Source: Onthophagus taurus (lineage: Eukaryota; Arthropoda; Insecta; Coleoptera; Scarabaeidae). From it: a stretch of 64,000 bases of DNA. The DNA is taken from the NCBI RefSeq assembly GCF_036711975.1, contig NC_091972.1, positions 2,981,001-3,045,000 of the forward strand. The letters run 5' to 3'. The position numbers and the translations under genes are program-made. Numbering within the stretch: the first letter of the stretch is position 1; the number at the start of each line of letters is the position of its first letter. The notes beneath the pieces are model-generated. The model worked only from the letters and a program-made list of their open reading frames with translations. It made no database searches and had not been told where the DNA came from. Below are positions 1 to 10,100 of the stretch, piece by piece.

Positions 1-30
1 ATCCAATTAGGTTACACAATGGAAGATGAA

Positions 31-1040
31 ATATAGGGTGATTCACATAAGAACCAACACAGAGCAGGGACATGTAGAGGACAATAAATTTAACATAACT
101 TAGCTCTATACTAAGTTGTACCCCTGAGAAGTTATAGGCCTTCAAAGTTGGGTCTTAAATATTTAAAACATTCAATATCTTCGTAATGCATTAAGATAGA
201 AAAACCAAATTTGGTATACATTGTGAGCAAATTGAGATCAATTGAGGCATTTCAAAGTTGATGGTACCCGAAATTTTGACAGATTTTTTTAACCTTTTGG
301 CGGATTTAATACATTATTACTTCATTTCATGTGGAATTTAATTCTAAAACTTTTTTTACTCTTATTATTTTTTAAAAAACTTTGTCGTTTTCATAAAAAA
401 CTCAAATAACTAAAGACATGTATTTTTGGGTTGCTTAATATCAGCGAAAATTCAGTAGTTAGCTATGAAATTGTATGTCAAACTTGACAAATAGGTTACT
501 ATTTATGTAAATGACAAGGCTTTATAACCTATTTGTCAAGTTTGACGTACAATTTCACAGCCGACTACTCAATTTTCGATGATTTTAAGTAACATCAACG
601 AAATACGTGTCTTTAGTTTTTTGAGTTTTTTATGAAAACGACAAAGTTTTTTAAAAAATAGTAAGAGTAAAAAAAGTTTTAGAATTAAATTCTACATGAA
701 ATGAGGTAATAATCTATTAAATCCGCCAAAAGGTTAAAAAAATCTATTAAAATTTAGAGGACCATCACCCTTAATCAACCCTTTTAAATGCCTCAACTGG
801 TCTCAACTTGCTACCAATTAATACCCTTGATACACTCATAATGTGTACCAAATTAGGTTTTTTTAGCTTAATGCATTATGAAGATATTGAATGTTTTAAA
901 AATTTAAGACCCAACTTTGAAGGCCTATAACTCCTCAGGGGTACAACTTAGTATAGAGACAAATTGCGTTAAATCATCTTAATTTATTGTACTCTACATG
1001 TCCCTGCTCAATGTTGGTTCTTATGTGAATCATTCTGTAT
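31..1040. repeat. 1 kb foldback (palindromic) element in a TMEM214 intron
   Basis: The two halves of this stretch are near-perfect reverse complements. The left end reads GGGTGATTCACATAAGAACC, and its complement ends the right arm near 1033. The symmetry centre is near 510, where a short spacer separates arms of about 470-500 bp. The ends resemble the CAGGGTG ends of other foldbacks in this window, but the terminal bases have decayed (TATAGGGTG on the left). No open reading frame is seen. It lies downstream of TMEM214 exon 3, so it should be transcribed as part of that gene's intron. Inference: a non-autonomous, mariner-like foldback. Confidence 0.85.
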
Positions 1041-1107
1041 ATTTAAATGAAATAAAACTTAGAAATGAGGTTATTTTAACAAACCTCCTTTATAAATATA
1101 AACTTAC

Positions 1108-1715
1108 CACAGAAAAAGGATAACAGTCTGACTTATTTTGAAAAATTGGATCTGAAATTTCAACAGGAATGTTCCGATTTAAAAATTGTTGAAGTTCTTT
1201 TAACCATACAATAGGTCCATCTGGAAATAATGTTTTATTTTGCTCGTATACTTTCTTTAGTTCATCTATACTAATCTAAAAAAATTATAATTTTTTTCAT
1301 AAAACATCTAAAACACCATAAAATAAAACTCACAGAATTAAGAGCACTTTCAATTGATTTAGGCTTTGGTTTAGGTTGAACATCTGATTTCTCAACAGGT
1401 TGTGGTTGTTTCTTTTGCTTTTTCTGTTGATTAGTAGTTTCATTTTTTTTGCTCTTTTCTTGGACCTTTTGAGAATCTTTAATGCTACCCTTATTGTTAC
1501 CAAACAAATTGATAATTTGCGATCTGGGTACTAAAAAAACGAAAGATAATAACAAAGTTTGTAAATAGCGCCATATGATAATGAAAAAACTAACAAATAT
1601 CTTCCACTTTTACAACAATTTTCTGCTTATTTTCTTTATTATTTCCAGATTTTTGGGCTTGCTGAACACTGTTTTTATCTCTCTTCTTGCCTACAACTTC
1701 CCATTGACCGGACAT
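1108..1715 (-). CDS. TMEM214: Transmembrane protein 214 homolog, N-terminal exons 1-3 (gene continues left of the window)
   Basis: Three exons join in frame: 1715-1604 (approximate end), 1530-1334 and 1275-1108. Exon 1 starts MSGQWEVVGKK, matching the conserved GRWEVVKK start of TMEM214, an ER membrane protein linked to ER-stress apoptosis. An in-frame ATG upstream at 1772 was not chosen because the family begins at this motif. Exon 2 is Lys/Gln-rich and ends in KPKSIESALNS. Exon 3 carries the family motif LFPDGPIVWLKELQQFLN. Donors (GTTAGT, GTGAGT, GTAAGT) and acceptors (TTTAG) are good. The membrane-spanning C-terminal part lies beyond position 1 of the window. The 1 kb foldback at 31-1040 sits in the next intron. 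Confidence 0.82.
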
Positions 1716-2296
1716 GGTTTTGTTAGGCAAATTTAAAAAACCGTTTTTCAGAAAAGATTTATACGTAAACAAGCAACGTCACCGTTGACACTAACTCACC
1801 GTTCGCTTTATTAACAAGACCCGGTCACTTTTGGTTGTTTGTATTTGTGACTTGTCATCACTGTTTTCTTGACACGTGTAATAATAATTGTTTGGTAGAC
1901 ATGGCGTTTTATAGAATTTTTTAATTTAATTATAAACATCATACAAAATTTATAGAATTAAATATAAAATATATTTTAATTAATTATTAAATATAGACCC
2001 GCAAAATTATCAATTTTTATACAGTAATGCATAATTTGCGAATGACAAAAAAACGAAACAACTAATTAGTAGAATTTGTAATTCCTTAAATTTTGAAAGG
2101 ATTATTTAAAACATAAAAACTGTAGAGATTAAACTTTATTTGTAATTTAAATTTTTGTTAATAATACACATGTATAAAAATGAACATACAAAACCATTAG
2201 GGTTAAATAATTAAATATATTTTAAAAATGCATTTTTTGAAAATGAAATATAACAAATATTTTTTGAAAGTAATAAAATGAAAATGAGATTAATTA
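1716..2296. other. Spacer between TMEM214 start and INCENP stop
   Basis: AT-rich sequence holding the TMEM214 5' untranslated and promoter region and, on the far side, the INCENP 3' untranslated region. A minus-strand AATAAA lies at about 2135-2140, some 160 bp beyond the INCENP stop, and is a reasonable polyadenylation signal. Both genes are read leftward, so TMEM214 lies directly downstream of INCENP. No other gene is seen. Confidence 0.6.
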
Positions 2297-4258
2297 TTAA
2301 ATTTCATCCCCATCTTCCTCATCGTGTTGTGGTATTGGTATAAGTGTAAATCTTGGCGGTTTGGTCCAAATAGCGCTCGATGTCCGCTTCAACTTATTCG
2401 AATTCATTGGACCGAAAAGATCTTCCAAATTTGGAGTGGTCGCTTTTCGCATGAAAAATGTGTTTGTAAAATCCATTCCAGCATAAGTAACTCTCATCAA
2501 CGAAGGCAGTAACTGTCGCGTTCTAGTCCAACCGGGGCGCTCAACTCTTTCTTGTTTTTCTTGTCTCTCATCATCACTATCAAAACAATCATCTAGTGGC
2601 AACAGTGGTGCTGTCACATCCATATAAAGGGGTCGGTCCATTTTCTTTTGTGGCTGTTTTTTGTGAGAATATTTTTCAGCTTTTGCTTGTTTCTGTTGTT
2701 CTTTTGTCCTTTCCATTTCTTCAGCTTCTTGCTTGGCTTTTAAATGGGCTAGTTTTAATTGTTTCTCTTCATTTTTGCGTTTAATCTCTTCTTGTTTTGC
2801 TTGTAACAATGCTTCTTTTTTACGTAATGCTTCTTGTTCTTTCTCTCGACGTCTCGCTTCTCTTTCTATGTATTCCTGTTGGGATGCTTTTAAATTGCTG
2901 ATTGTTTTTGGTGGTAAAGTATTTTTTAAAGCCGATTTTGACGCTGTTTGCATTTTAGAAGAACTTAATGGACCATTTGTATAAGTTGGTATACCACTTT
3001 TAAGAGGTGTAATCTGTTTTGATTTAATAGTATATGAAGGTTTTATTGAATTTTCTTTTATGTTGTTTTTCCTTGATGTTGACTGCGTTTGCGCTGCAAT
3101 TTCTGCACCCAATTTTTCAAAAGCTTCCACACGTTTTTTAACAGGACTTGTTTCATATTGACTAAATATTGGTTTCTTAGTAGTAGTCTTTTTTGTTTTG
3201 ATGTGTATTCCAACATCTTCATCATCTGTTAATAAATCATCTACAGGTACTTGCTTGTTTAATGGAGTGGTAACAATCATTCTTTGTTCTTTTGAAATTA
3301 TTATTGTTTCATTTACAGTTGATACAGGTTTCTGAGGAGTTTTTATATAAGTTTCATTTACAACATCATTAACTTCAATGGATTTTTTACGTTTATTATC
3401 ATTAGTCTCTGCCAAAGGACTTCGAGATCTTTTTGATGGTTCTTTTTCTGATATAACGGTTGTAACATTACATTGTACTTGTCTCATTGATTTTGCTGCC
3501 ATTGCACGAGTTTTTGTACGTGTGCTTCTGACAGGTGTCTTCTCAATATCATCTAAATTGACAGTTTTATTACTTGTAGCAGTTTTTAATTCGTCTTTAG
3601 AAAACGTTTCATCAGGTAATTCAAGAGATTTTTTCTTTTTTATCATCTCCTTTTTCTTTGGATCATCTTTTACAGTTTTTGTAGCATTCATTTCTTCCAT
3701 ATTCTTTGCCACTAACACTTTTGTTTTTGTACGACTTGCAGGTTTCTCTTCTTCATCATCACTATCAGTTAAAGAAATCAGACTTATATGTGGTAATTGA
3801 ATTATAACATCAGATTCCCTTTCAGATTTTACTTTGCTAGTAGGAACCTTTTTAGTTCTTCCTTTTCGAAGGGGTTGTTGAGGTGGAGGCATTGCTTTTG
3901 TAGAAACATCTGATATCTTTTCCTCTTTAATTTTTTCCACTTTAATATTAAGTTCATTTTGGCCATCTTTTAAGGCTTTAGATCGTGTACAACGAGTATT
4001 TCCCTTTTCTTCAGGAATTATGTTTAAATTCACGCTATTTTCTTTAAATTCCTCAGCGTTAGGTTCTTTTCTCACATTAGTAATTCGTTCTTTTTTAACC
4101 TTAACCCTTTGTTCTGGAAGATAACCGGTACCTAACAAAGTATCCAGCTCCTTTTCTTTTCGAAAAAAAAATTCTTCTATTTCGTTTACCGTGTTGTCAT
4201 CGTGCAAAGATATTGAAAAATCTGTTACGCATTTTAAGAAATCTTGATAGTCACCCAT
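2297..4258 (-). CDS. INCENP: Inner centromere protein INCENP, single exon, 653 residues
   Basis: This is the scaffold of the chromosomal passenger complex. It binds survivin/borealin through its N terminus and activates Aurora B through the C-terminal IN-box. Residues 1-48 form an acidic/aromatic helix-prone segment in the position of the CEN box. The middle (50-450) is Lys/Ser/Thr-rich, low in complexity and presumably disordered. Residues about 460-535 are a charged E/K/R/Q helix typical of the INCENP single alpha-helix. The IN-box lies at about 573-632, with TPNLEDLFG followed by KRTSSAIWTKPP. The TSS (626-628) is the motif that Aurora B phosphorylates in known INCENPs. Length is within the insect range, although vertebrate proteins are longer. 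No intron interrupts the frame. Confidence 0.9.
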   Translation of the reverse strand: MGDYQDFLKCVTDFSISLHDDNTVNEIEEFFFRKEKELDTLLGTGYLPEQRVKVKKERITNVRKEPNAEEFKENSVNLNIIPEEKGNTRCTRSKALKDGQNELNIKVEKIKEEKISDVSTKAMPPPQQPLRKGRTKKVPTSKVKSERESDVIIQLPHISLISLTDSDDEEEKPASRTKTKVLVAKNMEEMNATKTVKDDPKKKEMIKKKKSLELPDETFSKDELKTATSNKTVNLDDIEKTPVRSTRTKTRAMAAKSMRQVQCNVTTVISEKEPSKRSRSPLAETNDNKRKKSIEVNDVVNETYIKTPQKPVSTVNETIIISKEQRMIVTTPLNKQVPVDDLLTDDEDVGIHIKTKKTTTKKPIFSQYETSPVKKRVEAFEKLGAEIAAQTQSTSRKNNIKENSIKPSYTIKSKQITPLKSGIPTYTNGPLSSSKMQTASKSALKNTLPPKTISNLKASQQEYIEREARRREKEQEALRKKEALLQAKQEEIKRKNEEKQLKLAHLKAKQEAEEMERTKEQQKQAKAEKYSHKKQPQKKMDRPLYMDVTAPLLPLDDCFDSDDERQEKQERVERPGWTRTRQLLPSLMRVTYAGMDFTNTFFMRKATTPNLEDLFGPMNSNKLKRTSSAIWTKPPRFTLIPIPQHDEEDGDEI

Positions 4259-4361
4259 TTATTAAAGTATAAAGTAACACAAAATTAAGTTCTTTTGACG
4301 GTTAGTTGACGGTTACTTTGACGGAAATGCAAGACTTTAAAAATTAAACGTGTTATCCTTT

Positions 4362-5702
4362 AGATGGCGCATTAATAGCGGTAAAATTAAATATTCAACG
4401 CTTTTCGCGATTATTTATTTAAATATAAAGAAATATATTTTTAAAATTGTTGTATATGTGTATTAATTGCATTATTAGTAATAATCCAATTAAATAATTT
4501 ATTTATTTGTTACACCACATTCATTCTCCAATGATATATATCAGAAATTATCGGTTAGATGGCGCCTGTACAAATCTGGAAAAATTGAAAATTTGATAGA
4601 CGAAATAAATAATGTCATTAAAATTTAATAAATAAAGTTAATTAATACTTAAAATAAATATTTAAATCGATTTATTAATTTATTAATCTAAATTATTTGA
4701 ATAATGTTGAGGTTCAATAAAATTCCTAGGTGGCGAAAAGAATTTAAACATTGAATAATTATTTTGTTAATTTCTGTGTGAAAATGTAATACTTAGTTCT
4801 TCATCTTCATTTCTCTTTTAATTTATTATAAACAATACGATAATTAAAATTAATAAATAACACAACTTTATAATGGTTCAAGAGTTATATTATAGATGAC
4901 GCTCACGTAAATGCAAAAATAGGTAAAAAATACTTTTAATGGCGGTAAAATTAAATATTCAACGGTTTTCGCGATTATTTATTTAAATATAAAGAAATAT
5001 ATTTTTAAAATTGTTGTATATGTGTATTAATTGCATTATTAGTAATAATCCAATTAAATAATTTATTTATTCGTTACACCACATTCATACTCCAATGATA
5101 TACATCAGAAATTATCGGTTAGATGGCGCCTGTACAAATCTCGTAAAATTGAAAATTTGATAGAAGAAATAATAAATAAAAAATAATGTCATTAAAATTT
5201 AATAAATAAAGTTAATTAATACTTAAAATAAATATTTAAATCGATTTATTTAATTTATTAATCTAAATTATTTGAATAATGTTGATGTTAAATAAAATTC
5301 CTGTAGGTGGCGAAAGAAATTTAAACATTGAATAATTAATTTGTTAATTTCTATGTGAAAATGTAATACTTAATTCCTTATCTTCATTTTTCTTTTAATT
5401 TATTATAAACAATACGATAATTAAAATTAATAAATAATACAACTTCATAATGGTTCAAGAGTTATATTATAGATGGCGCTCACGTAAATGCAAAAATCGG
5501 TAAAAAATACTAAATAAATAAATTAATAATTAAAATATAAAGGTTGATAAATCAATTAGAATTTATTAATAGTAATAAATTACACCATTACTTTTTAGGT
5601 ATGATGGGCTACAACGACCACCTATTTGACCAATGATGACTATCTTCAATTCCCTAATCAAAGATAAAGTATATGGTTCAAGAGTTATCTTATAGATGGC
5701 GC
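4362..5702. promoter_or_regulatory. Cluster of AGATGGCGC (CTCF-like core) sites
   Basis: Exact AGATGGCGC occurs at 4362, 4557, 5121, 5471 and 5694, with a one-mismatch AGATGACGC near 4895. The insect CTCF consensus core is AGRKGGCGC, which this matches. Several sites multiply through the local duplications, so the count is not independent. Whether these are insulator sites or simply a repeat-borne motif cannot be settled from sequence. Confidence 0.35.
4373..5510. repeat. Tandem duplication, about 564 bp per copy, upstream of INCENP
   Basis: The block starting near 4373 (GCGGTAAAATTAAATATTC) is repeated almost unchanged from about 4937. Landmarks recur at the same spacing: ATCGGTTAGATGGCGCCTGT at 4549 and 5113, and the TTCAAGAGTTATATTATAG segment near 4878 and 5456. 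The copies differ by scattered substitutions and small indels, so the duplication is fairly young. No coding potential is seen. The left part overlaps the region expected to hold the INCENP promoter. Confidence 0.85.
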
Positions 5703-5860
5703 ACACGTAAATGTAGAAATAAGTAAGAAATAGTCAATAAATAAATTAATAATTAAAATATAAATAAAGGTTGATAAATGCAATTAGAGTTTATTAATAG
5801 TAATAAATTACACCATTACTTTTTAGTTATGATGGGCTACAACGACCACCTATTTGACTA
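5573..5860. repeat. Second, shorter direct duplication (about 230 bp period)
   Basis: The segment ATGATGGGCTACAACGACCA followed by CCTATTTGAC occurs near 5600 and again near 5829. The preceding AAATTAATAATTAAAATATA and TTATTAATAGTAATAAATTA stretches are duplicated with it. The repeat picks up where the 564 bp duplication ends and also contains an AGATGGCGC core at 5694. No gene is seen here. The stretch 5860-6876 is AT-rich and probably includes the UBE2R 3' flank. Confidence 0.75.
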
Positions 5861-6876
5861 CCAATGACGACTATCTTCAATTCCCTAATAGAAGGATAAA
5901 GTATAAAGATCATTCAATAAGTTCCCTTAATGTTAGTCGGAAAAGAATTCATCATATAGGTAAAAAGAAATACAATAAAGACAATTCAGAACCATTTATT
6001 TCAGGATTAAGACATTACAATAACTCGAAATCCCACAGAAGTACATTAACACAGTGAAAATATGATAATTTTTAGTTAAACAGAAACAATATATAGTTTA
6101 ATTCCATCAGTGTAAGGCAAAAAATGATCAATCGGATGTAACGATCACACAAAACCGAACGTTCTATTCTACGAGACAACGTTTTGTGGCAACCGTTTTC
6201 AATTCAACACATTTCTTTTCAATAATACTTTATGGAACTGAAAATTACGTTTATTACTTTATCATATTATCCTAAGAGGCTAAATAAATAACTGTTAATT
6301 CACATCATCTATTGAGACGCTATTTACATGAACTTAAAGGAAATTTGTTTAATTTTTCTTTTCTTTATAAAAACGAAAAACCGTTTTTAATTATATACAA
6401 GTTTTTATCCTTCTCAGTTAACGTGAAAAGTAATCGTAAAATCACCAGGACATTGAGATCGACAACAAAACAATATTTAAGATACGGTTTTTTAAACTCC
6501 AATTTTCTTTTTCTTAAATTCTCACACAACCATCATTTAAAATAGTGCAGTAATAAAAATAATTTAATCATAAAAAAAAGTCTTATCTACGATTACCAGG
6601 ACATAAACAAAGAAATATGACAAACTCCCCAGCTTAAGATAGTAAACAATCACTTTCAGTGCAACTAGGGATCGATCACTAACCGTACTTACTTAAATAT
6701 TTAGTGCTAATTACAAATAGAAACAAAAACGACGATAAAGAGAAAATAAAAATTAAAAATTGCTTTAGAGAAGGGAAAATAATTTATTTTTTTTAACCTT
6801 AAAATGAAAATTAATAATAATATAATAGTAGAATAAAAAAGAATAATTTACAAGCGCGCAACGTTCGATTAGGAGA

Positions 6877-7102
6877 TCACGATTCTCCATTTCCGCTGTC
6901 GTTTTCGTCCTCCTCGTAATCTGAACCATCCGTTGGATCATCATACTCCTCATCGTAATCGTCGTCATAAAAATCCGTCATTTCCACCTGCGAATCAGAC
7001 GTATTTGGCTTCACCTGCGTTTTAATACAGTAATCTTCAAGCGTTAATGGTACTTGAATTCCATCACGTTCAGCTTCCGCTCTTGCTGCCATTGCTTGTT
7101 TT
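6877..7102 (-). CDS. UBE2R: UBE2R exon 4 with acidic tail and stop
   Basis: Joins in phase to exon 3 through a split Arg codon. It carries [16 protein letters not shown], typical of CDC34-type tails, then the Asp/Glu/Tyr-rich tail and the stop codon. Confidence 0.95.
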
Positions 7103-10100
7103 CTATAACAAATTTAGATCAAATCTTATATTTTAAACAATTTTCATTTCAAATTACCTTATAATATTTTCATATTCTTTGTCGCGACCTTTCGAATCCC
7201 TCCAACGTCGGTACATGACGGACGCGTCGACATTGGCTGGACTGAATGTGTTTGGTTCATTTAGGAGAGATATCACACTGAGCAAAATTGTTCTGACATT
7301 TTGAGTTGGATTCCAACGTTCGCAGGGTAACTCTCCTGATTGAGGATCATCAACTGGAGGATGTAGAATACTTATGCATAAATCACCATTCTAAATAACA
7401 AAAATAACAATAATTGTAATTGAGACAATTAATGGTTTGAAATGTATTTGATAAATAATATACAGTATGTTCACGGAAAAGCTTTTTTATTTTTAATTTT
7501 ATCGAAAAAAGTTAATCTTGATAAAAAATGTTGCTAGTTCTTAAAGTAAGATTGGGATAGAATCAATTAACATATTTTATACGCGGTGTTCATAAAACTG
7601 AAAAAACTTTAAATGTTACAAGAGTAAAGTGCATTTATTTGAGAAGATATGGAAATAAGTTACTAGGAGAAGTTGTTAAAAAGTAAAAGGTAGTCTCCAA
7701 CATCAATTTTCCAAAAAAATCGGCCTACTTTTATTTATTTGTGATCATTTTTGTACTAGTAGGCGTTGATAGTGACAAGCCTTATTGTATTGCCAGCTTA
7801 AAATGCTTACTTTACAGCAAAAAATTTACTTGGTGCAATGAAAAATTCCCCAATGTGTACGTTTCTGAGACTACTTGCCGTAAAATAATTTTGAAGTTTT
7901 TAAGCACTGGGTCAGAATCCATAGAGAAGGCTCTAAACGTAAAAGACATACATCCGTCGACAATCAAGTGGTGTATAGTCATGTTGAACAGTCGGCAGAT
8001 CACAGCCAGTCTGGGAGGCGAGTCGCTGACTATAAAGGCGCTAAGAGGATGTCCCCTAGAGGGAGTGCTATCACCTCTATTATGGTGCCTGCTAGTTGAT
8101 GACTTGATGAACACCCTAAGTAAAAACGGATTTAAGATACAAGGGTATGCTGATGACCTGGTAATCACAAGCCGACGTAAATAGGATTCAATTATAACTC
8201 AGCTAATGCAGAAAGGAGCTAAGAGCTCGGAGAAAGAAGCTACAAATAAAAGCACGCTCCATTGAAAGCAGAACTATTAACCTCAAAACAGAAGCTAATT
8301 ACCTAGGGGTAATACTTGACAGTAAACTAAACTGGAACTCACACTTAGATAAGGTGAGGAAAAAGGCCATCATGGCAAACCAGATCTGCCGCAGGCTCCT
8401 ACGAAGGAACTGGGGTCTCAAACCACGAATGGCTCATTGGGCCTACGTAGCAATAATCAGACCCAAAAACAAAACATAAGACAGCACAACAACAGCTAGC
8501 ACAAATCCAGCGGTTAGCATGTCTTAACATAACGGGTGCAATGAGATCCTGTCAGACGGCTGCTTTGGAAGCCCTACTCGGTCTCACACCGCTCTATTTA
8601 TATACAGGGTGTCACACAAAAAACGTCCCAACCTGTAACTCTGTTATTTACATTCCGATTTTCATGACCCAGGTATCAAATAAAATGGTTTTATAAATAC
8701 TATGATTCATGCTACAAATAAATTTTTTACAACGCCATCTTCAATTTCAAGTAATTACTAACTTTTGTTTTTCAAATTGCTGCGTATATTTTTCTTCACG
8801 TCATTGGATAGAGATTGTCTTTCTGAATCCATTGATGTATAATACATCCATTTTAAATGTAGTTTTAGCAGAAAAAAGACACCTGTATATACAGGTTGTC
8901 ACACAAGAATGCCACAAGCTGTAACTCTGTCATTTAAATTCCGATTTTCATGAGCGAAATATCAAATGAAAAGGTTTGATGAATACTATGATTCATGCTA
9001 CAAATAAACTTTTTCCAACGCCATCTTGAATTTCAAGCGATTACCAACTTTTGATTTTCAAATTGCTCGGTATGTTTTTTTTCACGCTATTGGATAAAGA
9101 TTCCTTTTCTGAGTCCATTGATGTACAATACATGAACATTAATTGTAAATGTATAGAAAAACATTAAAATAGTTTCCTAACATTCTCTTAAAGTTACTTG
9201 CGTTATACTGTAGTGTGCCATGTGAAAAAAAATAAAAAAACAACTTATAAGTATCATTTACAACTGCTTCGGGCATTCAAATAACATTTAATGACTGTTA
9301 TCAGTTTTGCGCATTCTTTCTTCCATGGTACATAGTATTACAGAAGTGACTAAGGGCCGGTTGTACCACCTCCCGATAAGTGTATCCGATAGATAAATTG
9401 GCGCACTTAGCCAATGAGAGCGCTTAAAACCGCTGTAACCATGGTAATTATCCGCTAGATAGTTTATCGGGAGGTGGTACAACCGGCCCTTAGACAATGT
9501 TCGGAAAAATGTTTTAATTGTTTTTCTCTGCTCTAATTACAATTAATGTAATGTATTGTACATCATTGGGTTCAGAAAAAAAATCTCTATACATACTCTG
9601 TACAATAACGTGTAGAAAAACATACCGAGCAGTTTGAAAATCAAAAGTTGATAATCGCTTGAAATTAAAGATAGCGCTGGAAATAGTTTATTTGTAGCAT
9701 GAATCATAGTATTCATCAAACCATTTCATTTGATACCTCGTTCATGAAAATCAGAAGGTAAATGACAAAGTTACAGCTTGCGGCGTTCTTGTGTGATAAC
9801 CTGTATATACAGGTGTCTTTTCTTTGCTAAAATTACTTTCAAAATGGATGTATTGTATATCAATGGATTCAGAAAAACAATCTCCATCCAATGACGAAGA
9901 AAAATATATGGAGCAATTTGAAAAACAAAAGTTAATAATCGTTTAAAATTGAAGATGGTCTTGGAAAAAATTTATTTGTAGCATGCATCATAGTATTCAT
10001 CAAACCATTTCATTTGTTACCTCACTCATGAAAATCGGACTGTAAATGACAGTTACAGCTTGGGGCGTTTTTTGTGTGACACCCTGTATACAAAAGGAGG

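Noticed and set aside
2324..3800. Plus-strand open frames opposite INCENP
   Set aside because: They are complements of the INCENP coding frame (poly-Lys becomes Phe-rich) with no independent features.
5854..6545. Short plus-strand frames (67 and 77 codons) downstream of UBE2R
   Set aside because: AT-rich, basic low-complexity translations that begin within the duplicated repeat, with no family signature.
7741..8184. A 147-residue apparent single protein
   Set aside because: It is a chance fusion: the first third is mariner HTH sequence and the rest LINE reverse transcriptase, joined at the LINE insertion point.
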